IMG/VR virus record: IMGVR_UViG_3300035034_002218
Span: 1-21,317 of that record
Length of the DNA: 21,317 nt
Direction: 5' to 3' (one strand)
Source of the DNA: a virus
The translations under genes and the position numbers were made by a program. The notes under the pieces were generated by a model. It was given only the letters and a program-made list of their open reading frames with translations. It made no database searches and was not told the origin of the DNA. Below, piece after piece: positions 14,301-20,500 of this stretch (position 1 is the stretch's first letter; each line of letters starts with the position of its first letter).

Positions 14301-17209
14301 CTCTTGCTGAAAGCATCCACTAATTCAGCTTGTTGTTCAGCTCCGAGGGTTTCTCTCTTCTGCTGGAAGATATCAAAATCGGTCAGAGATATCTGCACCT
14401 TGTAGACATGAGGATTATTAGGAACAGTATCCACCTGAAATGATAATGGCACAACATAACGTATGCCCACCAGCTCTGTCATGATGTTTTGTACACCAAG
14501 GAATCCAAGTACCCCATGACCATGTTCAAGACGAGCTAATCCACTTATGTGATCAAACATTGTCCGTAGCTTTACGAGCTCCGTTTCGGCATGCTCTCCT
14601 GAGATGGTCATAAATATATCTATCTGAGAATCTGCCCCACCAATATGTTGGTGAGTTGGTTCATCCTGCATCTGCAATTGTAGTCGAGCAATCACATTTC
14701 CTAATGTAACTGTAACTCCCTCCACCTTAACGGTGCTAGGATCAAGATTACGCTTAACCATCGGTACTTCCCACTCATTGATGGTTAGTTGTTTCTTGTA
14801 CCTATCCTGGTTTGCAAGCGCTCTAGACAAAGATGGGTCTAACATGAAGAGTTGATACATCGCATAGAACCAGACAGCATCGACCTGCCTTCGCAATTCC
14901 GAAGCAGCGGCTGTTCCCCTCTCTATACCCTCTTCTTCAAGTCGTATGTCGAAATATCTATTTAATTCAGCACGGTTCATCATTTCAAAAGCGAGTTTTA
15001 TTGTGCGGAGATAATCTCGTAATGTCTTAAACTCATTCTGATTGGCGATAAATCCCATACCTGTTTCTTCTGCCATGTTTCGAGCAGCAACATATTCTTG
15101 CTCATTTGTGTTAATATCAAAACCCATAACACCGAGAAGACGCTCCCACCAATTCTTCTTCTGCTGGTTCCAAATGATATCGTCATAACGCATATCGGAA
15201 AGATCCGGAAGGTCCACACGGGCAGGAGTAGATAATGGATAATAGAAATCAAACCTATTTGCCGCAAATGCTCCATGCCTGCGATATGTCTGTGTAGATG
15301 GAATATCTTCCACAGTAATATCATTCAATATTTCTTCTGCACTACGTATAGTTGGTCTTATCTCGCCAACATCTACAGGAGAATCACTCATAGAATTCAT
15401 CGCCATATTAAACTCTTTAATGGGTCTGGATGACTGAGCTAATCTACCCGCCGCTCTACCCATGTAAGAGTTACCGCACCACATAGGTTTCCCATTACGC
15501 CTGACATACAATGTACCATTGGGTACTGAGACGCAATATACAATACCACTATAATCAATAGTATCCGGAATGGGAACTGCGACATTCTCGGTCTTTCTTA
15601 TGCAGACCTTAAACATTCGACGTTGACCATGAATGGTGACAACACTATATTCCGATATCGAAGATGAAAAACCTAGCTTCTGAACTATTTCTTGAAGATC
15701 ATCGGCCATATGTCGACTGGATGTGGAAACAGATTCCACACCTTTATCAGAACTTTCATCTCCAAGGTGGTAATACCTCCAGAATATCTCCAGTTGAGTA
15801 TTAGATGATGATTTAATATTCTCTGGAACATACTTCTCGTAGCTTTTACCAAACTGGCTCAAGTACCCAGCAAATGAGTCACGAGAGATTTCCCACTTCT
15901 CCCCGTCATAATATGGCTCTTTCCCAAATATACGCACAAGAAGGTCACGGAAAGGAACATATCCCTTCGTGTGCTTGCGCTGTGAAATTAATATCTTATT
16001 ACCCTTTACGCACCCTTCCGAAAGATACATGCCCATAAAGGCAACATAATCGTCACCACTAAAACTTACACCTTTACTCCACAAAGTGGCACCAGCAAAC
16101 CATTGTGCGCCAATCCTTACTCCATCCCATGTCGAGGTCATGGGAAGTTTTTTATGCCCCAGGTTCCAGGTTCCAAGCTCTTCAGCTGTTACAAAAACCT
16201 CCTCATCACGCCTACCCTCTTTAAGCACCACCATTCTGTGATTGGGGGTAACAAGAGCATCTACAGAACGCCCTCTAAAATGATACATGGGCCCATCATA
16301 TGCATCTTCTGTTTTATGGGTTGCTTGCTGCCATTGAAATTGTTTGGTCTCTGAATTCCTAGTGGCAAACTCATCTTCTAATGTTACTTCTTTAAAAAGC
16401 TTCCATCCATCACGAGTTAAAACTTCAGTGTCATCAGAATAGCAACGAAATCTGCCCCAGTGAATAGCCTGATCAAAGTGCTCAATCATTGGCAAATAAA
16501 CCTTATGATTGAACTTGTACATAGTTAATGTAACTGCCATAGAGAATGGATATTCAGGAATAGTTGATATTGACATATCCTTAAGAACCACACCGGTGAT
16601 ACCGAAAGCTCTATTTAAATAATCATTTCGTACTGGCAAAAAGGGTGCATACTTGAATTGAGCGATAAGCCCCCGCAACGAGGAGAGGAACTTATCAATT
16701 GCCTGATCATCACTTTCGGGTGCCGGAGTTTGGGACTGATTTGGCACCTCACCTGGAGAACGCATTCCCCCGTCTCTGGGGCCATCGAAATTGATGCGAA
16801 ATATCTCATCTTCAAAACCAAAAATCTCTTCATATGACGCAAAATAAAGCGTCATCGAGATAACTGTTTCTGTATGACCCGTATTAAACTTAGGGGCACT
16901 TTGCTGCCGAATAGCAGCGCCAGTTATATTGCCACTCTTAAATACCGAAGAAACACTTATATTGATTGGTGGAATATAGAATTTGCTTCCACCAATTCTA
17001 CACTCCCATGGCTCAATAGCTTCCGGTGGGATATCCTTGCGCTCTTCCCCCAGAGCTTGATATATACGATCATGAGTAGTATTGAAATCGAACGCCGATT
17101 CAAAACCTTCACCGAAAGCAGCAAAGGTTTCTGCTTGTATCCTCCGAGTTACTTCTTCCTCGTCTAAGGTACTAGTATCGTTGTCCGCACTTGTAACATG
17201 ATCACTCAT
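5363..17209 (-). CDS. Giant tail-hub polyprotein with five inteins, transglycosylase and nuclease-like domains
   Basis: One uninterrupted frame of 3948 residues starts at ATG 17209, with GGAG 5 nt upstream. Inteins occupy residues 256-580, 1286-1623, 1676-2040, 2873-3185 and 3344-3497. Splicing would give a 2453-residue protein made of exteins 1-255, 581-1285, 1624-1675, 2041-2872, 3186-3343 and 3498-3948. Two related beta-rich modules (about 67-240 and 824-951) lead to a hub-like core whose junction reads RMGYG|SNPNLLDTVFNGV. This resembles the 'GY...vF.G.V' signature of gpD/gp27-type hubs. A lytic transglycosylase domain lies at about 2431-2560. A second hub-like stretch (DLVYMGDVY|SRMYGF, then VIHHLTPETGFVTS) lies near 3330-3530. 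A Gly/Ala hydrophobic segment lies near 3605-3645, and a staphylococcal-nuclease-like domain at about 3764-3890. Neighbouring spike and wedge genes fit a tail-tip hub. The hub call is inferred from pattern; the open frame and inteins are directly visible. Confidence 0.85.
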   Translation of the reverse strand: MSDHVTSADNDTSTLDEEEVTRRIQAETFAAFGEGFESAFDFNTTHDRIYQALGEERKDIPPEAIEPWECRIGGSKFYIPPINISVSSVFKSGNITGAAIRQQSAPKFNTGHTETVISMTLYFASYEEIFGFEDEIFRINFDGPRDGGMRSPGEVPNQSQTPAPESDDQAIDKFLSSLRGLIAQFKYAPFLPVRNDYLNRAFGITGVVLKDMSISTIPEYPFSMAVTLTMYKFNHKVYLPMIEHFDQAIHWGRFRCYSDDTEVLTRDGWKLFKEVTLEDEFATRNSETKQFQWQQATHKTEDAYDGPMYHFRGRSVDALVTPNHRMVVLKEGRRDEEVFVTAEELGTWNLGHKKLPMTSTWDGVRIGAQWFAGATLWSKGVSFSGDDYVAFMGMYLSEGCVKGNKILISQRKHTKGYVPFRDLLVRIFGKEPYYDGEKWEISRDSFAGYLSQFGKSYEKYVPENIKSSSNTQLEIFWRYYHLGDESSDKGVESVSTSSRHMADDLQEIVQKLGFSSSISEYSVVTIHGQRRMFKVCIRKTENVAVPIPDTIDYSGIVYCVSVPNGTLYVRRNGKPMWCGNSYMGRAAGRLAQSSRPIKEFNMAMNSMSDSPVDVGEIRPTIRSAEEILNDITVEDIPSTQTYRRHGAFAANRFDFYYPLSTPARVDLPDLSDMRYDDIIWNQQKKNWWERLLGVMGFDINTNEQEYVAARNMAEETGMGFIANQNEFKTLRDYLRTIKLAFEMMNRAELNRYFDIRLEEEGIERGTAAASELRRQVDAVWFYAMYQLFMLDPSLSRALANQDRYKKQLTINEWEVPMVKRNLDPSTVKVEGVTVTLGNVIARLQLQMQDEPTHQHIGGADSQIDIFMTISGEHAETELVKLRTMFDHISGLARLEHGHGVLGFLGVQNIMTELVGIRYVVPLSFQVDTVPNNPHVYKVQISLTDFDIFQQKRETLGAEQQAELVDAFSKRNPFFRIKQLWGSFSAYPDFPLSVRDDEGKIVGHLDPDFYFRSFKTLDDDIFLSEESQKLANIEEGSSSDLIRSAVEDMNQEQVADAQRKTDPSYDFLEGPGIHYCMGMGENGTPEYCSIDDNGFSLFSGQQAAVVNARINEPHAGNMLTEPANSESEGDFSDFTPPSGYMQPYLDNSGDPWFQFDAMSQDMLYRDNSGRMIRAYPTYMLWLIDESTVAGMKMFDNFYGLQSVVDMSLVQSQEIVGDTLVLRVSNLYSKLSTKMFDYLDEDNPGARIINQFTKGLHRNLSNAGWMVDLDTIQLQPGVRLHLRMGYGCADDQTQILTKNGWVSYDELKVGDPVLTLNHKTGLSEWQSVSNVNIYPVENDNLIRIEGRFHSSLTTKNHRWPVLHGSMSKGWKRNWTDSEHLQTNHKVLLAAPLAEIPTVAEYSDEFVEFMAWLWTEGCVSGKTNNSVYVSQCRDKNPENCIRIERALRTLLGDPSDKLIGGRVKRDAAWAIRERKTRSENQYRLNVSASKPFLDLLDDEKNKVISFDFIHSLTISQLELFIKVSMMADGNNVVRRSGDAIKQSFEARLDAIELACILLGKKTNRTVSWDPKTNKPIYILSFSDKTEMWFTDIKPREEKYTGVVWCPTTPNETWLAKRRGTVYYTGNSNPNLLDTVFNGVVTEVQTGEVMTIVAQSDAIELSAMVNSTNKEGHTGKIDGCFSANAPLNLWGGGTVTIGKVVKNKLTPTLIGRNDSGELVPSRVTDWFDNGTKDNWLDITYNFNWKGIGGSHNPVVMRVTSNHEIPINGKYRPAGDAKPGDFVSRASYEINDASRHFIKSALLGDGCVVFNGSGGKFRERHSKKQETYADYVAECLGDIFLSKNDIITGYGSQGVDVDSKTSECLAAIRNEWYFEGVKSLPEDLSWVDDFAVAKWYMDDGSRVKRVFIDTATFATNAFTWDDCERLVKILWDRYKVEACVFDSKGPNIRVKAGDRIGIHAFWSAIAPHIEPSMRYKLPHEYRDVEFVPYPKAEKVWISRDLEVLGVDRVGVIEGDNRRSFPSGRKGFDVSTETHNYHAWSVLVHNSMVGLYMSEPRDLMITLLTQGSTTVRQTIAHATQGEIFSENRYGIRHFGSMFYEPLDGEERDKVGRNKNRLSSIIARVSEDPDSTGEVLGMTSMAMFDVMNAAWTNLAAKRDYEVFKRNIYPGNGTGVAQFVGGDLGEYGLSTAIDNTASMRPGNGVNDPSVQFNIPGGGQAALDAAVQLQQAPDPETDIAMSISRTLSATMVGLTFGTGAVAGRMTISGSAGQRYRSQELPYANTSSAIGGGRTHNMLRQMGVMTRQEDEDGPFDEVAFRAQTYMKTVWDLFQICAALLPDYIVAVRPFEDRSTIFYGKPHWLYTSGLIPLTTGLPEAEAPKIQAPDEELLRIWERIETTLAKRDNLESFEEYFSGIDDWQPSNDPYTSTSDLTWDGNASGVNLAARAALAAGFTGEDAVVAVAIAGAESNWNPALNNSTTTATGLWQIMYSIWGDIMGATQRNDLHDPFLNARAAKMITQQPLAQSEGKWSDWAVHPDSISRNFHTPNNTHTRHMAAARAAVNQELASASSSTLSQSDQASADRYTAQAEAFDASGSNMREYDEGYNDDGIAVSTDGDDQIAERIYGHNRDEDEAEQIWEEVKTFFATDSETERTFLRAKQMEDLSESERQEIKRQVFDQVVENFINFMYENPYSRAWVVKITNKRAGGFVLRNIDRVRGFVVDIASNILGFGGDDEPSQADQAGRIWEFGSLYECFSLYISYGDQAAIEYMKNNHGDGRDQSNIIARIFEETAAGLLKTWESVMDFGKRALSAVGGIATGLIQFIRLQMMQLTSGMSMASNMQRQTNALNRIFNDSIYYSAGRDEEGRVVNPMLYYADNCLAGDTEVETWDGTRTIKELTGTTPRLLSSNGWVESEVKSFGVQKLFKLTISRAGVQKEIKATADHRWFVDLGGNGKDYRKERVTKDLLPGNRLTVAKNERGRSELPKPSQFGIAQGFVMGDGWIDGDKTDVTLWGEKDAVLMPYFSLCERLQVYSKQGFPGVKIRNLPRSWKELPSLDESKSHLYGFLVGYFAADGCVSENGTVTFGQSKRERVEFFRLVCLRLGILAYEVRESRRESEPFYSITLPGETLSEEFFLIDQHRRRFVVKDKKSKMRRWSVVSVEETEEFAEVYCAVVPKWHNFSLVGNLLTGNCFTREYSEPVVEVREPFQRLHTLGSFQHILNNSIIETIDDVASVITAISNGQNPVTVHFDKAAPSEKQVEKIVDTGLFYDHPKGWLGLKKVFSPIETKRWINQTSGKSGDGTNMETTAKRVALKHLKDNLQNIYQGELTILGNSSIRPHDLVYMGDVYCQPPGTMVKVVHQGGNRWGESTTEDVPIELLQEGQKVLSMDIAKSHIHKRGKEITGISVNHYDGELVRASTESGKSSRYTPGHRCVVRFKGQMSSVAKISEVYAVNLVDGMVMRDEFGNWETISVSHEPYSGPVYSMDVEDDKTYLADGLFTHNSRMYGFFEVQQVIHHLTPETGFVTSVTPNACVSINDPARFMMIARSKKNADIAALREHMRQQFKVFADDQDVQSIGSEMPSMTQYSLDDVVNQASVQIENSLQYTGGNTAVIKSLAGLAGAGAIVGATLGPAGMALGGFFGWKGWKWVRDNLLDQQGAWIQYLTHNGRPMDAGLSYNSSVAVGHQHTRSLVIKGLKLGEVPLLGSDGNPTIRTQDVLPALRWDETGPSAQAQAVSLFVDRTNAEVRRIAGRETLPGGFDVEAYWIRITRVTDGDTFYFDVIGQQRYGEYSSSNAVLGNGKLRPAGVDAPEDEYKSRTTEERSTIYANDPGVRATEFARSLLMPDGISTKVAVRIDQSNRIDKFDRTLGYIFHRAPEGIIGDDRKDFLLSAATRIPPVSYDSYMPDGQPYTFDWEMIASGHGKVFTNDMKRDQAGRGVSGRQQSNIDTPWSQ
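5370..5373 (-). promoter_or_regulatory. Ribosome binding site deciding the OB-fold gene start
   Basis: GGAG lies 6 nt before ATG 5363, inside the last codons of the hub gene. It supports the ATG that overlaps the hub stop (TGATG) over the upstream in-frame GTG at 5375, which has no such site. Confidence 0.65.
5540..5920 (-). other. Staphylococcal-nuclease-like domain at the hub C-terminus
   Basis: Hub residues about 3764-3890, in the last extein. It reads RVTDGDTFYF (D3769, D3771), then LRPAGVDAPE with R3799 and E3807 at the exact R35/E43 spacing of micrococcal nuclease, then DKFDRTLGYIF with R3862 at the R87 position. With Ca2+-binding Asp candidates and all three catalytic residues present, this is a plausible active SNase/thermonuclease (TNase) fold, which cuts DNA and RNA. 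A nuclease at the end of a tail hub is unexpected. It could act on host nucleic acid at the cell surface or could be retained for binding. Confidence 0.88.
6719..7180 (-). mobile_element. Hub mini-intein 5 (154 aa, no endonuclease, Cys...HN|Ser)
   Basis: Residues 3344-3497 of the hub polyprotein. At 154 residues it is close to the minimum for a splicing domain and has no LAGLIDADG motif. Block A is atypical (CQPPGTMVKVV). Block B is SRYTPGHRCVV with His83. Block F is YSGPVYSMDVEDDKTYLADG, and the end is LFTHN|SRMY with the canonical His-Asn pair and Ser+1. Removal restores LVYMGDVY-SRMYGFFEVQQ. It may be an intein that lost its endonuclease, and it would depend on splicing alone for survival. 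Confidence 0.9.
7655..8593 (-). mobile_element. Hub intein 4 (313 aa, LAGLIDADG, Cys...GN|Cys)
   Basis: Residues 2873-3185 of the hub polyprotein. Block A is the textbook CLAGDTEVETWDG. Block B is IKATADHRWFV with His66. Endonuclease helices are IAQGFVMGDG (acid D122) and YGFLVGYFAADG (acid D196). Block F is VYCAVVPKWHNFSLVGN, and the end is LLTGN|CFTR with Gly as the penultimate residue and Cys+1. It is the only hub intein with Cys rather than Ser at +1. Removal joins LYYADN to CFTREYSEPV. Confidence 0.94.
9530..9919 (-). other. Lytic transglycosylase (SLT-like) domain within the hub
   Basis: Hub residues about 2431-2560, in the fourth extein. AIAGAESNWNPAL provides the catalytic Glu (E2460), and TATGLWQIM is the classic GLWQI substrate-cleft motif about 16 residues later. 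This fold cuts the glycan strand of peptidoglycan. The arrangement AxAAGFTGxDAVVAVAIAGAESxWNP is common in tail proteins of phages of Gram-positive bacteria, actinobacteria especially. Inside a hub it would make a local hole in the cell wall during DNA entry. Confidence 0.88.
11090..12184 (-). mobile_element. Hub intein 3 (365 aa, LAGLIDADG, Cys...HN|Ser)
   Basis: Residues 1676-2040 of the hub polyprotein. Block A is unusual (CFSANAPLNLWGGGTVTIGK) and lacks the common D-T pair. Block B is MRVTSNHEIPI with His83. The endonuclease has IKSALLGDGCV (acid D125) and AKWYMDDGS (acid D219), the 'MDDG' type of LAGLIDADG enzyme. The C-terminus is THNYHAWSVLVHN|S, with a canonical His-Asn pair and Ser+1. 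It lies only 52 extein residues after intein 2 and is of a different lineage from it. Removal joins GKIDG to SMVGLYMSEP. Confidence 0.92.
12341..13354 (-). mobile_element. Hub intein 2 (338 aa, LAGLIDADG, Cys...GN|Ser)
   Basis: Residues 1286-1623 of the hub polyprotein. Block A is CADDQTQILTKNGW with Cys1. Block B is SLTTKNHRW with His70. Endonuclease helices are FMAWLWTEG (acid E128) and FIKVSMMADG (acid D240). Block F is YTGVVWCPTTPNETWL, and the end is VYYTGN|SNPN with Gly as the penultimate residue and Ser+1. Removal restores HLRMGYG-SNPNLLDTVF, which reads as one continuous structural motif. This is good evidence for the exact boundaries. Confidence 0.94.
15470..16444 (-). mobile_element. 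Hub intein 1 (325 aa, LAGLIDADG, Cys...GN|Ser)
   Basis: Residues 256-580 of the hub polyprotein. Block A is CYSDDTEVLTRDGWK with Cys1. Block B is LVTPNHRMVV with intein His69. Endonuclease helices are FMGMYLSEG (acid E143) and FWRYYHLGDE (acid D229, with Glu where Gly is usual). Block F is YSGIVYCVSVPNGTLYV, and the end is MWCGN|SYMG with Ser+1. The penultimate residue is Gly, not the usual His. It closely resembles intein 2 in block A, in the (S/T)EGCV after the first helix, in QLE(I/L)F, and in the C-terminus. Removal joins WGRFR to SYMGRAAG. Confidence 0.93.
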
Positions 17210-17258
17210 TTACACTCCATAACTTAACACATCAACATGCTAACTATAGTAACATAGT

Positions 17259-17588
17259 TTAGCTGAACTGACTTAAATCGGGCTGTACCCTACTGTGATC
17301 TGGTTTTCTGTAATCGCTCATCCGTATCTTAATACTACCATCTCTTGCTGCAAAGGTGTTGGCACCAGCTGGTGGCGCTAGTTTTGCTCGTCTTCTAGAC
17401 TGATAGCCACCCTTATTTCCTTGAATATATGTGCTCTTACTTGCATTGTAGCCTGCTGGACTACCTTGTGATTTTCTTCCAAATCCTTTATTGTTGGAAC
17501 GTGGCATTCTCGCTAGAGCTTCTTCTGCTCCTCCTTTGGAGGCTACATTTTTGGCTCCTTTTGCGGCTGCGCTAAGTCTTCCCATCAT
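17259..17588 (-). CDS. Small basic protein, function unknown
   Basis: The product is 109 residues and not recognised. It is rich in Arg, Lys, Gly and Ser, has an Ala/Lys N-terminal helix (LSAAAKGAKNVASKGG), and a basic centre (QSRRRAKLAPP, about residues 63-73) that could bind nucleic acid or an acidic partner. It has no signal peptide, membrane segment or catalytic motif. The ATG at 17588 overlaps the TGA of the preceding large gene by 3 nt (ATGA), and GGAG lies 8 nt upstream, so translation is coupled. A second in-frame ATG at 17585 is possible. A 49 bp gap separates it from the hub gene. A small structural or scaffolding-type virion protein is a guess from context. Confidence 0.6.
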   Translation of the reverse strand: MMGRLSAAAKGAKNVASKGGAEEALARMPRSNNKGFGRKSQGSPAGYNASKSTYIQGNKGGYQSRRRAKLAPPAGANTFAARDGSIKIRMSDYRKPDHSRVQPDLSQFS

Positions 17589-20500
17589 CCGTATGACTCC
17601 AATATGCGTTGCTTAATATCTCTCGACTGAAATGGATTGCCTGCATCATATGTAGTACCAGTGACGTTGCCTCCAGTAATGTTAGAAATCTCATTGATAA
17701 AGTCACTATCATAATTACCACCACGAGTACGCACATTGTAAGTGGTGCCTTGACTTGAACCACCCTCGAACCCTGGAGGTATCAAACCATACCCGCTTGA
17801 GTCTACAGAGCCATGAGCTTGAGGATCATCTACATATGGATTACCACCAGGCATGAAGGCCGGACCTTGCATATCATTTATAGTTCTATCACGACCACGA
17901 ATTGCATGTATTGCGCCTATCGCTGCAAGTCCAGCTGCACCCGCCATAATACCTCTACCACCGCGTGTACTCCCAAGCTCTGCAAACATTTGGAACCCAC
18001 GCTTCATCGGGGATACTTCTGCAACATCAGCAGCCTGTTGTACGGCAGCTTTAGCTTTTGCAGCTTTTCCGCTACCAGGAACACTACCTCTTTCCATAGA
18101 ACGAACTACATAGTCGCGCAGCCTGTCTGGCATTTCTGCATCTCCAGCCCAGTCTTCCATAGCCCCTTGGAACCCAGTCAATGCCTGCCTAACAGTCCTG
18201 GCGATTTCTCCACGCTTCTCGGGATCTAAACCCTGTCTCCGATAAAGCAAAGCCAATTGTCCCAGTTCCGTTGCTTCACCCGGTTTTTGTCCTGCCCCTC
18301 TAATCAGCGTCCTTGGATCTGTTGGCCCGGTTACTCTGCCACCACGAGCCACGACAGATGAGCCTTCAGCATCGGATAGTTGACGTATTATAGATTCCGG
18401 TAACTCAACTCCGCTACGACCAGTTGTGTTTATACCTTTGGTCATCCACTCCAGGGTTTCTGATGTAACATCGGTACCGCGCAACATGTCGTCAATAACT
18501 AGATTGAGATCGGGGCCCCCTGTTATCTTGCCAATAGTTTCGTAGATATCATCTGCAACTTTATGGTTGATACTAGTATCTGCCGCACCTTTTGCCCATC
18601 TTAATACATCTGATTCTATGCCTATCCTAACCATTGACTCACCAAGTACACTGCTTGACTGATACGGAGAATCTTCTATCATTTGCATGGTACGAGCTAA
18701 GGCCGCATAAGTTCTCTCCCCAGCCATACGTTCGCCATGATCTGTCACATCAAATGTCTCAACAAGTGCACCCAAAAACTCATCTTGTAACTTTCTATTA
18801 TATTGAGCCTTTTTCATTTCGGTTGCGCCTTCAATGTAATCAGCCCATTTTTCCTGATCCACAACTGCATCCATATCGGACACTAAAGCGCGCACCGACA
18901 ACCGAGCTTCCGAATTCTTGTAAGATCTGATAAGATTCTTCGCATCACGAGTAGCATCTCTGGATTCGCGCACCTTATTTAGATCAAGTATTGTACGAGA
19001 AAAACCCTGATCAGCGATCAGGTCTTCCGCTTGTTTTTGCAACTGTTCGGCCCCCTGTGTCATCGCACTCCACGTGGCACGCGTATCACTGGGGTGCATG
19101 AATAAAGATGTTCTGTCTAGTAGAGTATCTGAAAATTCTACAGGCGATTCAAAACTAACTAACTTCTTGCCCTCTGCTATCAGTTCATCATTTACCTCAG
19201 CTAACGCTTCCTGTGCAGCTCCCTTAGTCGCTTTGTACTTGAAGAGCGCCGGATCAATCCTTGTATTTAACCCTTCAGATACACCCCTCGCAGATGCTTT
19301 TATGACACCCTTAACGATTTCTTCTGCTTTTTTGCTAACAGCTTCTGGAGTGACAGCACTGTTACGAACACCCTGCACAGCAACGTCAACCACGGTCTCC
19401 ATTTCGAAGAGTGTTTTTGGAAGAAACTCACTTAAACCATGTTTGATAGCTGCATCTTCATTCCATGTCAGCCAATGGTCGTAAAACATACGAGCGTTAC
19501 CCCATTGACCAAGAATATGACTATCTTCCGCATTTGCGCTAAAACGTGTCAACACACCCTTGAAAGCTTGTGCTTGCTCTTCTGGAGTAAGACCAGACAA
19601 AACACGACGAGCTGCACGGCGAGCTCCTTTTTCTGTGGTTGCCTTTTTTATTTCGTAGGCTAAAAGCGGTGACTCACCTTGGTAGCGAACTACATTTACC
19701 CCATCTATTTGGGTAAACTGTGCTGGTACTTGCCATTGTCCAACAAAAGCATCCGCTTCAAACCCACGACGACCTGGCAGCTGCCCCGTAACTGGATGCT
19801 TCATATCATCAATAGAACGCAGATTACCTTCCAGAACAGATCGAATCTGGGTGTCTATTTTCTGTTTTCCTTTTACTGCACTATCCAGCCTTAGCTTCAA
19901 GCGTAAGGCGTCTCTAGTCTTCCCTGCCCCAACTGCGTAATCATACTCAGATTGTAATTGAGCTACATCACCCGCAACACGACTCTGCCTAGTCTGGAGC
20001 GCTCTGAAATTAATAGGATTACGTCTTCTACCACCTATTTCAGCTTCTGTTCCAGAAGCATCAAGAGCTTTCTGTACAACTTCACCCAAGAAGTCATCAT
20101 CTTGATGGATGCGAGTATAAACCCATTCACCACGAGCTTGTGGTTGACGGATCATAGGAGCGACGACTTCCCCACTTTCCCCACTTTTCTTATCATAACG
20201 TAAAGTACCCAGAACTGTATCGTCAAAATCTGGACCGCCCCATCCAGGACCGAAAGAATGAAAGTCTGCCTCGTGAACTATCCAGTTTCCAGAGCTTCTA
20301 TGGAATCGCATATACCCTGGTGACACTCCAGGAGCATTCGGATCAATTCGAGCTCTAGCCCAGTCTGAAACTATCTCTGCCCGTTTAGTATCGGGAAGCT
20401 TTATCTTCGGGAAAGCTTGATCCTTAAGCGATGAATCTAATAATGTACCTATAGCCCGCCTCATAAGATGAGGAGAATCTGATAGTGGATGCTTTTCAAC

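Noticed and set aside
5363-17209. The giant frame as an assembly or frameshift artefact joining several genes
   Set aside because: There is no stop in 3948 codons. Each insert is bounded by exact intein termini, and the flanking exteins join into continuous motifs. A chimera would not produce this five times.
17242-17259. Inverted repeat AACTAT - 6 nt - ATAGTT between the small basic gene and the hub gene
   Set aside because: The stem is only 6 bp and AT-rich, it touches the stop codon, and no T-run follows on the transcribed strand. It is unlikely to be a terminator in an otherwise closely packed operon.
17813-18229. Plus-strand open frame of 138 codons opposite the large unknown protein
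   Set aside because: It is Cys/Thr/Ser-rich nonsense-like sequence antisense to an Ala/Gly-rich coding region, and an overlapping second plus-strand frame is similar. Both are shadows.
20221-20290. The DFDD motif as an RNA polymerase catalytic site
   Set aside because: The true polymerase signature is DFDGD with a conserved context, and no second polymerase barrel motif was seen. I kept it only as a weak observation.
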